Numbered from the stretch's first letter, positions 16,843-25,554 are shown. The stretch is 64,000 bases of DNA from Jannaschia aquimarina (GCF_000877395.1 NZ_JYFE01000025.1:62001-126000); one strand, 5' to 3'. Notes: generated from the sequence alone by a model not told the origin. Program-made: numbers and translations.

Positions 16843-17552
16843 GGGCGGACCTCTTCGGCCAACGGGGGCCGTGCGGCACCTTCGGGCCACGGACGACCGA
16901 CGGCGCGGAGAATCGGCGACCCGGGCCGCAGCCAGTCGACCAGTTGTGTCGTCATCTGCGTGTAATGCGCTTCCAGCCACTCGATCGCGTCGGCGACGAC
17001 ATAGTCCTCGACGGGCACCTCGAGCGGTCGTGCGGGTGTCGGGGTCGCGCCATAGATCTCCCAGCGCTCAATCGGGCCCAGCTTCGCCGCGATGCGGTCG
17101 TGCATCGGATCCCCGTTCGCATCCCAGACGTCCAGCACCTCCGCCGGCATGTTCAGGAGTTCCGTAACGATCTGGTCTTCGGAGGGCGGCGGCGACCGAT
17201 CCATCATGTAGGTCATCTGCAGCGACGGGATCGGCCAGGTCAGCAACCCGAACCCGTATCGCTCCGACCAGACCGCAAGCTCGCCCATGTTTCCCAAGGC
17301 GATGGCATGCGTGTCACCATGAAGATCGACGTCCCCCTCGGTCAGATAGCTCAGGAACGGCCGAAAGAGGGCGGGGTCCACCAGACGCAAGCGCCCCCCC
17401 GCGAGGGTGACGAGACCATGGCTGGACCAGATATGCAGAAGCGCCGGCGGCAGGCTGGATATCCAGCGCTCGGTGATCTCGATCTCCGGTCCCCGCTCAA
17501 TCGGTGCAAGCGCCGCGTCGATCCGCGCGATCGTGGCCGCAGATAGGTCCAT
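16839..17552 (-). CDS. GAD-like/DUF1851 (Tdi1-like) protein, candidate cytoplasmic immunity protein
   Basis: A 237-residue cytoplasmic protein. ATG 17552 (MDLSAATIARI) is preferred over longer in-frame starts because it gives the usual N-terminus and has GGGA upstream. The N-terminal half (ERWISSLPPALLHIWSSHGLVTLAGGRLRLVDPALFR) looks like a GAD-like domain. The middle (GDVDLHGDTHAIALGNMGELAVWSERYGFGLL) and C-terminal regions resemble the DUF1851 immunity protein Tdi1. It heads the lipoprotein-lipase operon. It may be an orphan immunity gene for another toxin rather than the partner of the adjacent lipase. Confidence 0.65.
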   Translation of the reverse strand: MDLSAATIARIDAALAPIERGPEIEITERWISSLPPALLHIWSSHGLVTLAGGRLRLVDPALFRPFLSYLTEGDVDLHGDTHAIALGNMGELAVWSERYGFGLLTWPIPSLQMTYMMDRSPPPSEDQIVTELLNMPAEVLDVWDANGDPMHDRIAAKLGPIERWEIYGATPTPARPLEVPVEDYVVADAIEWLEAHYTQMTTQLVDWLRPGSPILRAVGRPWPEGAARPPLAEEVRP

Positions 17553-17758
17553 CGCCGATTCCCAACTGTCCACGCCCCCGTGGTCAGGGATAACCGAAAG
17601 GCAACCGGATCGGGAAGGCCAGAGTGCCCGAACGAATTTCTTGCCGCTGTGGCGCGTCAGTCCGGTGCCTGCGCCCGCCCTTGACCGCCGTGTGGGTCCC
17701 TGCACGGATCGCGCCGCCTTGCCTTGAAGTCGACGGATTCACGTGAAGGATGCGCGGC

Positions 17759-18712
17759 ATGGACAGCTCCGTCCCGCCCCGTTTTCCGTCCGCCGACGGC
17801 CGCCCGCCTCGACGCGGGTATCTGAGCTATTGTGACGTGCCGGATGCGGAGGGCGCCAGCCTCCTCGAACCTTCGGCCGAGACGCGGGTCTTCGCCCTGC
17901 TCGACGCCGCCAAGATCCCGGGCCTGCCCGAGCGTCTGGAGGGGCTGGGCGCGGAATTCGCCTGCCTCTTCGACGGAGAGGCCGCCGAAGACTACGCAGA
18001 GGCCGCCCCGTATCTGGTCGACATGACCGATGACGCCAGGCTGCGCGCACATGTCGTGACGCGGTCTTCGGATCCGCTGGACCTGCTGGGGCGCAACGCG
18101 GGGGTCGTCGTGACGGCTCCCTGCACGCTTGCCGAGATCCGCGACCGACTCCGCCGCTTCACCCGGATCCGCGACGGGCGGGACAGGTGGTACTATTTCC
18201 GCTTCTGGGATGCCGGCGGACTGTTCCACTTCCTTGCCGACGACCGCCTCCCGCTCGATACGGCGGTTCGCCTGTGTCAGATGCGCGACGGCACGGCGTT
18301 GACGTGGATCGTGCCCCATGACGGGCGCTTCCGCATCGTGACCCCGACCCGGACCGAAGCTGCGCCGACCGGCTCTCTGGTCCTGTCGGACCGGGAATAC
18401 GACGCCTTGCGCCTTGCCCGCTGGATCGAGTTCGAGCGCGCGGTGGCGGACGAATTGCGGGCGGACGTCCCAGAGATGGAGGTCACGCCGGGCCGCATCT
18501 CCGAACTGTGCCATCGCGGCTTCGCGCTTGGATTGCGCGTCGAGCTGGCGCTTTATACATTCGTGCGTGCGACCGTCCGGGCCTGGCATCTCCAGATCCA
18601 TCCGGACACCGCATGGGGTGCCATTTCGCACCTGCGGGGCCTGTCGCAATTGGATCGTGCCCGCGCCTACGAGACGGCGGTGGAAGATATTGGAAGGCAA
18701 GGATTGCCATGA
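17759..18712 (+). CDS. DUF4123 domain protein, T6SS effector adaptor, copy 2
   Basis: A 317-residue protein (start at ATG 17759, 8 bp after AAGGA; an ATG at 17750 overlaps that site). The DUF4123 core runs about residues 40-160: VFALLDAAKIPGLPERLE, EFACLFDGEAAEDYAEAAPYLVDM, LRRFTRIRDGRDRWYYFRFWDAGGL. A C-terminal helical part follows. Its stop overlaps the start of the VasX-like toxin gene (ATGA), so it is almost certainly the dedicated loader of that toxin. Confidence 0.87.
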   Translation: MDSSVPPRFPSADGRPPRRGYLSYCDVPDAEGASLLEPSAETRVFALLDAAKIPGLPERLEGLGAEFACLFDGEAAEDYAEAAPYLVDMTDDARLRAHVVTRSSDPLDLLGRNAGVVVTAPCTLAEIRDRLRRFTRIRDGRDRWYYFRFWDAGGLFHFLADDRLPLDTAVRLCQMRDGTALTWIVPHDGRFRIVTPTRTEAAPTGSLVLSDREYDALRLARWIEFERAVADELRADVPEMEVTPGRISELCHRGFALGLRVELALYTFVRATVRAWHLQIHPDTAWGAISHLRGLSQLDRARAYETAVEDIGRQGLP

Positions 18713-21441
18713 CGTTTTCGACGACGGACGAGGCCGGTCAGGGGGTTTCCCCCTGCGATCCCTCGATCATTCCCATCTATCCCATGCGCTTCGGCCTGAC
18801 CGGCAACGCCATCGAGGCGATGCTGAAAGGCAGCCGCGCTCCGATGCCGCCGCAGACGATCCCGTCGGTCCAGCCGGCCGGACAGAAGGACCACGAATTG
18901 CTGCGGCTGCGGCAGGGATTCGTCTATATCCTCGCCGACAACCACGTCGAGAACGCCACCAGCCCGGACCTGCGCTGGCAGATCTGGCGATACGTCACCT
19001 CGCCCGAGGACGACAATTCGTCCGTCCTGCGCGAGGACACGGCCACGCGGGGAACGCTGACGGGCTACACGTTCACCAAGTACGAATGGGAGGACGGCAC
19101 CGTCGAGGGCCCCTGGGTTCTTGAGAGCAGCGCGCGCAATTTCACCTATGCCTATGTCTCGGCTCAGGTCAGCCGGGTCTGGGTCGCCTATAGCGAAGAC
19201 CGCTGGCCGTCCTGGTTCTTCCACAAGGCGGCAGCGGATGCGGCGTTCCGCAACCGTCTGATGACCGAAGTCAACGTCCACGCGCCAGACGGCCAGACGG
19301 CCGTTCGACTGCGAGAATTGGCGTCCGTCAGCCGCGCCTTCGCCCCGGAGGATACAAGCCAGACCGCCGGAAGTTCGACGGCCTTCGATTTCGACAACAT
19401 CATGCGCCAGACCGGTGCCGACCAGGTTCCGCTGCGCAATGTCGGCGACTGTCTCAACGCATGGGAGAACGGCCTCGTGGTCGCCGTGCATGACCCGGTG
19501 GGTGAGCATCTCGACATGGCGCACACGCTGATGATGTACGAGCAGACCAAGCAGAACTTCTTGGCCGAGTACCAGTATCCCATCAAGATCAAGGAATGCG
19601 TCGAACAGGTCCGCATCATGGAGGATGCGGATCCGGGGATCATCTTCAACCGCGGCGGGTTCGACGAGTCTATCCTCGATCCGGCCTACGGGTCCCAGAT
19701 GTCCGCCATCGAGACGACGCTCGCCCGGATGAGCGAAGAACAGGAACAGCTCGTCGCCAACATCGCCCGGATGGAGGAGCGGACCGGCAAGGGCACCATG
19801 ATGGAGCTGTTGACCCTGCTCGAGGAGGAGGCGGCCAATCATTCCGGACCCTACGGTAACGAGTTGCTGGCCGCGTCCCTGGCGGTCTGCGCGCGCTGCG
19901 CGGCCAAGCTGGGCGCGTCGCCGGTCGGCTCGGACCACCTGCTCGCCAAGGTCCGCGGCGAGGGCGGTCAGCCCGGATTGAAGTTCCTGGACGCGATGGC
20001 GCGCCTGAAGGACTTTCTCCAGGCGGGACAGGAATGGCACGACGCCATGCTGCCGGCCATCAACGCGGCGATGACCTTCTACGGCCGCGAGATGGCACAA
20101 TCCTTCGCCGACGGCTCAAGCTCTCCGCAAGTCAGGTCCGTCATCGAAGAGATGTTCAGCTTCGATCTCGGCCGCCATGCCAGCGTCGACAGCCTGTCGA
20201 CCGAGTTCCAGAGGGTGATGAACCAGGAATGGACCGACGTCCGGCCCGCCCATCTCACGCTGCGCCCGTCGACGGGCGTGACCCAGACGGCGCGGCTTTT
20301 CCTGACCGCGTCCGATGCAGCGGAGCGGCCCGGGATGGTGACGTTCTGGGTCGACATCGAGATCCGTCCCGACAGCGCCTCGGTCAACAACATGCGAACC
20401 GCACGCTCCTTCGATGCGGCCGCAAACGGTCTGGGCCTGATGGCGGCGATGCTGTCGCTCTTCACGACGGCGACCGGCTACGGGGCGACCCCCAACCGCA
20501 ACATCACGAGAGCGGGGCGCGCGGTGCAGGACCCCCTGGTCCAGCTGATCGCGGGCTTTTCGGACGCTTTCTCTTCCGCATACAATCTGCGCACGCTCTC
20601 GCCCGTCAGGGAACGCGCCGCCTCTGCGTTGGCTCGGGCGCGGCTCTTCGGGAATGCTAAGAATCTGAGCAATGCCGTCCGCATCCAGAGCGCCCGGGGA
20701 ACCGTCGCAGTCGGGGGCATGAAGCTCTTTGTGCGATGCCTCGGCATCATCGGCGTCGCGATTTCCGGTGCGATGATGGTCGAGGGCTATCAGCGGGCCG
20801 ATACGCGAATGATGGTCGGGAACGCGATGATGGCAATTGCCGGGATTGCATTGCTGGCGGCTACCGGCATCGGTGCGATCATCGCGCTCGCCGTGTTACT
20901 GGTCGGGTTCATCCTGACGCTCATGGGCAATTCCGACGCCGAAGCCTGGGTGGCAACGTCGTTCTGGGGCCGTTCGCCGAGATATTGGGGCGTGCAACGC
21001 GCAAGCTTGCCAGAGCGTCTCGAGGTCGCGCGCGTGCTTGGTGATCCAGCGCATGCTGGCTACGAGAGCATTCGGAGAGAGTTTGACGAGGAACTCGCTA
21101 GGTTCATTGACGTCTTCTCGTCGCTCGAGATCAAGACCGGTGCGCGAGGCGACGGGATCCTCGAGTTCCATTCCAACGCGTTGCGCAGCACGGGTGATGT
21201 GGCGCGTCTGCGGATCGAAGTCGGATACGACAACGATTGGTCCATGCAGCGTGAGCGTCCCGCGACACTCGGGCGACTGCGTTTCGTGCGGACCGGCGTA
21301 GCCGCAGTCACGGTTTCACCTCCGCCGAACCCGAACGGCTCGCTGCATTTCGATATTGTCCGCGTCGAGGCGACTCTGGGACGGACGGTGGGTGATGACA
21401 GCTTCGAGGCGAGCGAAACCTTCTCGCCGTCAGAAATATGA
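18709..21441 (+). CDS. VasX-like / BTH_I2691-family T6SS membrane-disrupting toxin
   Basis: The 910-residue protein begins with CDPSIIPIYPMRFGLTGNAIE and HELLRLRQGFVYILADNH, then RWQIWRYVTSPED. This matches the N-terminal domain shared by VasX and the BTH_I2691 family, which mediates loading. A long coiled region follows (about 330-420: IETTLARMSEEQEQLVANIARMEERT). Hydrophobic segments at about 572-592, 670-694 and 706-740 precede a 170-residue soluble tail. This colicin-like architecture implies membrane permeabilisation of prey. The start overlaps the adaptor stop, and the stop overlaps the start of a two-TM protein that may give immunity. Base composition becomes less GC-rich in the last 450 bp and in the next gene, suggesting exchange of the toxin end. 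Confidence 0.82.
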   Translation: MTFSTTDEAGQGVSPCDPSIIPIYPMRFGLTGNAIEAMLKGSRAPMPPQTIPSVQPAGQKDHELLRLRQGFVYILADNHVENATSPDLRWQIWRYVTSPEDDNSSVLREDTATRGTLTGYTFTKYEWEDGTVEGPWVLESSARNFTYAYVSAQVSRVWVAYSEDRWPSWFFHKAAADAAFRNRLMTEVNVHAPDGQTAVRLRELASVSRAFAPEDTSQTAGSSTAFDFDNIMRQTGADQVPLRNVGDCLNAWENGLVVAVHDPVGEHLDMAHTLMMYEQTKQNFLAEYQYPIKIKECVEQVRIMEDADPGIIFNRGGFDESILDPAYGSQMSAIETTLARMSEEQEQLVANIARMEERTGKGTMMELLTLLEEEAANHSGPYGNELLAASLAVCARCAAKLGASPVGSDHLLAKVRGEGGQPGLKFLDAMARLKDFLQAGQEWHDAMLPAINAAMTFYGREMAQSFADGSSSPQVRSVIEEMFSFDLGRHASVDSLSTEFQRVMNQEWTDVRPAHLTLRPSTGVTQTARLFLTASDAAERPGMVTFWVDIEIRPDSASVNNMRTARSFDAAANGLGLMAAMLSLFTTATGYGATPNRNITRAGRAVQDPLVQLIAGFSDAFSSAYNLRTLSPVRERAASALARARLFGNAKNLSNAVRIQSARGTVAVGGMKLFVRCLGIIGVAISGAMMVEGYQRADTRMMVGNAMMAIAGIALLAATGIGAIIALAVLLVGFILTLMGNSDAEAWVATSFWGRSPRYWGVQRASLPERLEVARVLGDPAHAGYESIRREFDEELARFIDVFSSLEIKTGARGDGILEFHSNALRSTGDVARLRIEVGYDNDWSMQRERPATLGRLRFVRTGVAAVTVSPPPNPNGSLHFDIVRVEATLGRTVGDDSFEASETFSPSEI

Positions 21442-22346
21442 GCGTTGGGCCCGATCTCTCCCGCTCGATCATCATTCGCGGGCCGGGCGTCTTCGATGTC
21501 GTCGATTTTCGCGACATGGAGTTCCGCTTCTTCATGGTTCTCGGGTCGGTTGGAATACTTGCCGGGTTCATCGTCAGAGATTTGTTCTTCCCCGACCCAT
21601 TCGGCTTCACGCTCTTGAGGTCGCTACATGCCGTAATCGACTGGGAAGGCGCGATGCGGGCCAACTATGAGGACGCCGTGCGAAACGGATCGCTCATGAC
21701 CTACGAGACTTTCGCGCGAATGGGAAATTCGGCGTTAGAAATGGGCTGGCTCCATGTACATGGAGGTCTGCTTCTCTCTCTCGGTCTCGCATTTTCCTCA
21801 ATCCTCTTCGCGCTGGTCGTACCACGCCACGCCCCCGTGCGGTTCGACACCGTGGAGGAAGTCGTATGGACCGTCCATCGCGGGCGGGTCGCCGCCGCGC
21901 CGTTGGAGCGCGTGTATCCGGGTCCTTACCGATCACCAGTTATGAGGCGTTATCAGCGACTGGATGAATTCGACGTCGGCTTCGGCCCCGTCCTGATCAA
22001 CTTGCGGACCGAGAAAAACAAGGCTCTCCCGATGATGATTGGGGCCTTCCCGCCGACCAGGAATGATCAGAACGTTCATCTGGCGCGGCAGCTCGAAAAG
22101 CTGACGATCGGCGAAGAATTCGAGCCCGAGCCGCCCGGGGGCTTCCGTCCCGCCGACCCGCTGCGCTGGATCTGTCGCAACCTCGCGCTCTTCCGCGGCC
22201 CCAATCTGGACGATCCCATGCGCAAGGCAACGGCGCTGGCTATCAGGGACGCCATGCGCACCCCGCCCGTCATCGACTCGGAGGCCTACAAGGCCGCCGC
22301 CGCCGAAGCCTATCGGACCGGCAAGACGAGGTTCAGGATCGACTGA
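21438..22346 (+). CDS. Two-TM membrane protein, candidate immunity protein for the VasX-like toxin
   Basis: A 302-residue protein with membrane segments at about 31-50 (FFMVLGSVGILAGFIV) and 102-127 (WLHVHGGLLLSLGLAF...), a periplasmic loop between them and a long cytoplasmic C-terminal half (LERVYPGPYRS, LINLRTEKNKALPMMIGAFP). It overlaps the toxin stop by 4 bp and the next start by 1 bp. A membrane protein placed here fits the role of TsiV2, the immunity protein for VasX, and it may belong to the DUF6708-type proteins seen beside such toxins. That assignment is by position and topology; the protein is otherwise not recognised. Confidence 0.6.
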   Translation: MSVGPDLSRSIIIRGPGVFDVVDFRDMEFRFFMVLGSVGILAGFIVRDLFFPDPFGFTLLRSLHAVIDWEGAMRANYEDAVRNGSLMTYETFARMGNSALEMGWLHVHGGLLLSLGLAFSSILFALVVPRHAPVRFDTVEEVVWTVHRGRVAAAPLERVYPGPYRSPVMRRYQRLDEFDVGFGPVLINLRTEKNKALPMMIGAFPPTRNDQNVHLARQLEKLTIGEEFEPEPPGGFRPADPLRWICRNLALFRGPNLDDPMRKATALAIRDAMRTPPVIDSEAYKAAAAEAYRTGKTRFRID

Positions 22347-23113
22347 TGTTCAGCACGTCCGATTTCATCACCGAGGCCGGCGCGGCGGCCTATTCCGCGG
22401 AACGGCAGGACCGGTTCGAGTGGATCGCCTGCGACTACCTCCGACGGACCTTCGGGCCTCGCTTGTCGCAGACGGGCGACGCCGACCTGCTGACTTTCGT
22501 TCGCCGCTGCCAGCCCCGCGCCGCAGCGCGCGGTATCGAGGTCGAGTGCGAGTTGCTGCGGTATTTCGCGATCGCGTGCATCCTGGGGGTCGAGTTCGAA
22601 CACGATCCCCAGCACCGCCCGATGCTGGAGACCGCGCTCTGGATCGAGCCAGACGGCACCCATCGGCGCGTCGAGAGCACCGGGCTTCTATGGGATGAAC
22701 TCGGCCGCTGGTTCGAGACGATGCAGGCCGACACCGCGGACATGGCCCGGCTTCGCCGCGCCTTCGCCGACCTCTACCGGGACGAGGACCGGGACCCGGA
22801 CGCGCAATGGCTGTTCGCCTTTCTGGCCGACGCCTGGCCTCGTCTCTACACGGCGCGCCCGCAGACCGCCTGGCTGGATCTGGGCAACGCGGTCCGCCGC
22901 TCCGCCGCCGCGCTCAAACTCGACGGACCGGACCTGATGGCTGTCGTCGGATTGGCCCCCTATTACGGCATGGGCCTTCTGGACGATCCGGCCCAGCCCT
23001 GGATCTCTGCGGCGCTGGCGATGGACGGCCGCTCGATGCCCGAGCGGCGCCTGGCCCTGGGCAACGGCATTTTGAGTTACTGGACGGCATTGGTCGAAGG
23101 AGAACGCGCATGA
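22346..23113 (+). CDS. T6SS-cluster-associated cytoplasmic protein of unknown function
   Basis: A 255-residue protein with no signal or membrane segment. The segment YLRRTFGPRLSQTGDADLLTF, RGIEVECELLRYFAIACILG and VEFEHDPQHRPMLE resembles an unnamed family often found in T6SS adaptor-effector loci (pattern: GI..E.D..RY..L....G..FD.DP). It is coupled on both sides: its ATG overlaps the stop of the membrane protein and its stop region overlaps the amidase start. It may link the VasX-like and amidase parts into one transcript. Confidence 0.6.
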   Translation: MFSTSDFITEAGAAAYSAERQDRFEWIACDYLRRTFGPRLSQTGDADLLTFVRRCQPRAAARGIEVECELLRYFAIACILGVEFEHDPQHRPMLETALWIEPDGTHRRVESTGLLWDELGRWFETMQADTADMARLRRAFADLYRDEDRDPDAQWLFAFLADAWPRLYTARPQTAWLDLGNAVRRSAAALKLDGPDLMAVVGLAPYYGMGLLDDPAQPWISAALAMDGRSMPERRLALGNGILSYWTALVEGERA

Positions 23114-23889
23114 GCACCTTCACGTCGCAGATCGAGGAGGGATGCCGCTCCTTCTGGTCAGCACTGGCTCGATTGCCTCAGGTCCCCTTGCCCGCAGGCA
23201 TCGCACCGGGCGGGACGGCCGGTGCATCGCCACTGGATGCCGCGGCCGAGGGCGCGGATACGGCCGGCAGCGATCGCGCGCCGGACTGCACCACGGGCAA
23301 TTGCTGCGACGACCCGGTCTGGCTCCAGACCGCCGAGGCGGAGCTTGGAACGCTGGAGATCCTCGGCGGCAGCGGAAGCAACCCACGGGTCGAGGAATAC
23401 CACGCGTCGACCGGCAACTCCTTTACCGATGACACGGCGTGGTGCTCCAGCTTCGTCAACTGGGTGATGGAGAACACGACCAATCCCCGCACGGGCGAGG
23501 CCTTCCCGTCGACCAACAGCGCCGGATCTCAGAGCTGGATGAACTGGGGCACCGCGACCGAGCCCTTCGTCGGCGCCCTCATCGTGATCAAGTGGAGCCC
23601 CGACAGCTGGGAAGGCCACAACACCATCCTCGTCGGCGAGACGACTGACGGCAATGGCTGGTGGGGCCTGGGCGGCAACCAGGGCATCGCCAATGACGGC
23701 TCGCGCGCGGGGCTCGCGGTGAATGTCTCGCGCTATGCGAAGGGCTCGACCATCCGATCCATCCGCAAACCGTCCGGCTTCACCCCCTGCCCCGAATACC
23801 TGGAGATCCCCAAGATGACGGCGGCAGAGGTCGAAGCGAAGTATGGCGCTGAATCGGGCAGCGCGAACGGTTACGATGGTACGCGCTAG
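23110..23889 (+). CDS. TIGR02594/CHAP-like peptidoglycan amidase, candidate T6SS cell-wall effector
   Basis: A 259-residue protein. The start ATG at 23110 overlaps the previous stop. The catalytic domain spans about residues 70-235: QTAEAELGTLEILGGSGSNPRVEEY, DTAWCSSFVNWVM with Cys112, TNSAGSQSWMNWG, GHNTILVG with His170, and GLGGNQG at 187-193. This is the papain-like NlpC/P60-CHAP arrangement of TIGR02594 proteins, which cut peptide bonds in peptidoglycan. There is no signal peptide, so entry to the prey periplasm would need secretion. The N-terminal 60 residues are variable and rich in Gly/Ala. It is followed, with overlap, by a small exported protein that may protect the producer. Confidence 0.8.
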   Translation: MSTFTSQIEEGCRSFWSALARLPQVPLPAGIAPGGTAGASPLDAAAEGADTAGSDRAPDCTTGNCCDDPVWLQTAEAELGTLEILGGSGSNPRVEEYHASTGNSFTDDTAWCSSFVNWVMENTTNPRTGEAFPSTNSAGSQSWMNWGTATEPFVGALIVIKWSPDSWEGHNTILVGETTDGNGWWGLGGNQGIANDGSRAGLAVNVSRYAKGSTIRSIRKPSGFTPCPEYLEIPKMTAAEVEAKYGAESGSANGYDGTR

Positions 23890-24394
23890 CGCCCTCTCCC
23901 TCGCGCTTTTGGCGCCAGTCGCTGCTCAGGCGGCGGAATGGAACCGTGAGGGGTGCCTTTCGGGCGCCCTGCCCTTCGCCGATTGCGTACACGCTATCCG
24001 GGCCGCAGAGACCTTCGTCTCCGCGATGCGTCCGACCGAAGATGGAGAATTGGGTCTGCTGCGGCTCAGCTACGTCGCGGCCGATTTCGCGACGCTGTCC
24101 GACGGGATCGATCCGAATGTCTCGCTGATGATCTCCACGACCTTCATCGTCGATGGACGGCTCGCCTATGCCGACCTTGTCGAAGTGGGTCAGGTCATGG
24201 ATTTCATCGACTTCACGCGCGACGGACCGGGCGCATACGTCTTTCGCGGCGCCGTGTTCTCGGACGAGCTGGGCTGTCCCGTCGTCGCGACCCTGACGGT
24301 GGACGCCGGACCCTATACCGTCGCGATCCGCGAGGGCAGCACGACCCCTCCGCCTCCCGTGGTTACAGAGACGCTGGCGTCGAACTGCCGCTAG
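23876..24394 (+). CDS. Small periplasmic protein, candidate amidase immunity protein
   Basis: A 172-residue product from ATG 23876 starts with a clean signal peptide (MVRASALSLALLAPVAAQAA); a longer start at 23843 is possible. The gene overlaps the amidase 3' end by 14 bp. The mature part has a likely disulfide pair early (REGCLSGALPFADC) and Cys near the end (ETLASNC), fitting a periplasmic protein. Small Cys-containing exported proteins directly after amidase effectors are typically immunity proteins (Tai type). No sequence family was recognised. Its 3' end overlaps the convergent third DUF4123 gene by 32 bp. Confidence 0.65.
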   Translation: MVRASALSLALLAPVAAQAAEWNREGCLSGALPFADCVHAIRAAETFVSAMRPTEDGELGLLRLSYVAADFATLSDGIDPNVSLMISTTFIVDGRLAYADLVEVGQVMDFIDFTRDGPGAYVFRGAVFSDELGCPVVATLTVDAGPYTVAIREGSTTPPPPVVTETLASNCR

Positions 24395-25334
24395 AGGCCG
24401 GTCCTTCCCGCCGTCGGCGGAGGATCGTTGCGCCGTTTCGCGGGCCGGGGGCGACGAAGAGCCGGCAACCCCGCGCGAATTGCGACAGCACGCCGGGCTC
24501 TGAATTGGCGATCAGCGTGCGGAAGGTCGTCGGCTCGTAGAACCGGAAATAGATGCGACGGCCCGTCGCGCTGTCACGAACCATCGTGAAACGCCGCATC
24601 TGCGCGCGGAGCCCTTTCAGGCTCAGCGGCGTGCGAACGAAGATACCGGGTTGCGACGGCCAGAGGCCCGCATGCAGATCGTCGTCGGGGAAGGCGCTGA
24701 ACAGGGCACGGACGAAGCCGTTCCCCGGCATCAGCCGGACGACGTAGGGGGCGCTGTCGGCATGGACGCGCGCGGCCTCTCCCTGGAACAGACAGGCATG
24801 ATCGAGACCCGACGCGGCAATTCGGTCCGCCAAGCCGAAGACGCGCGCCGCATCGAGGACCGCATAGGTGTGATCCTCCGCCGCGCCGACACGGTCGGGG
24901 GTCTCCGGAAACAGGACGTCCCGCAGGGAAGCCGGGCATGACCGATCCTCGGTGCGCGCGTCGAACGGAGAGACATCTGCAAGCTCTTCCCGGTCGAAGC
25001 CTCCGGTCAGACCGGCCAAATTCGCCGCGCGGGCCGGCTCGTCCAGTCCGAGGGGCCCCAGGAGCACGTCCTGGCCGTCGGTCAGCGAGGCCGCAAGGGT
25101 CACGATCTCGTCGAGCGGCGCCTCCGACGCCTCGGCGATCACTTCGCCTTCGGCTTCGCCCCCACGCTCGCTTTCGGCCTGCCGCAGCAAAGCACGTAGA
25201 CCCAGATGGGCACGTGTCGCGCGGGCCAGCCCGAGGCCGGAATAGGCGACCCCCGCCGAGTCCCTGACCGTGACACGGCAGGCCCAGACCGGGGCCGGTG
25301 TCACGAAAGCGGAGGCGGGGATGGACATCGTCAT
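24363..25334 (-). CDS. DUF4123 domain protein, T6SS effector adaptor, copy 3
   Basis: The 323-residue protein has the DUF4123 core at about residues 155-275: TYAVLDAARVFGLADRIAASG, LDHACLFQGEAARVHADSAPYVVRL, PGIFVRTPLSLKGLRAQMRRFTMV and YFRFYEPTTFRTLI. The first 150 residues form a separate N-terminal region (VRDSAGVAYSGLGLARATR, EELADVSPFDART) not seen in the other two copies. It is convergent with and overlaps the amidase immunity gene, repeating the tail-to-tail layout of adaptor copy 1 and the lipase, so the amidase is its likely client. No VgrG lies nearby. Confidence 0.83.
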   Translation of the reverse strand: MTMSIPASAFVTPAPVWACRVTVRDSAGVAYSGLGLARATRAHLGLRALLRQAESERGGEAEGEVIAEASEAPLDEIVTLAASLTDGQDVLLGPLGLDEPARAANLAGLTGGFDREELADVSPFDARTEDRSCPASLRDVLFPETPDRVGAAEDHTYAVLDAARVFGLADRIAASGLDHACLFQGEAARVHADSAPYVVRLMPGNGFVRALFSAFPDDDLHAGLWPSQPGIFVRTPLSLKGLRAQMRRFTMVRDSATGRRIYFRFYEPTTFRTLIANSEPGVLSQFARGCRLFVAPGPRNGATILRRRREGPASSGSSTPASL

Positions 25335-25554
25335 GAAGCTCGACCGGATCGGAACGCATCGTGGGCGAAAAGACGCCGGATTGCCCGGCAGGTGATGCCG
25401 AAGCCGTCCGCGCCTGGCAAGCGGCCGGGCTCAACCCGCCCATCATCGTCTCAAGATTGCGGCCTTTGGAACATGGTCGGCCCCCCCGGCCAATCCGATG
25501 CCCCGCAAACGCCGGATTTGGCCTCCGGCCAGCCCGTCTCCGCGCCAGCGTCCG

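Noticed and set aside
13634-25334. A complete T6SS locus
   Set aside because: No TssB/C, ClpV, Hcp, VgrG, PAAR, TssJ-M or baseplate gene is visible; only adaptors, toxins and immunity candidates.
25335-25554. Small forward open frame between adaptor 3 and the LysR gene
   Set aside because: No ribosome site, no recognisable motif and codon use unlike a gene; likely promoter and spacer DNA.
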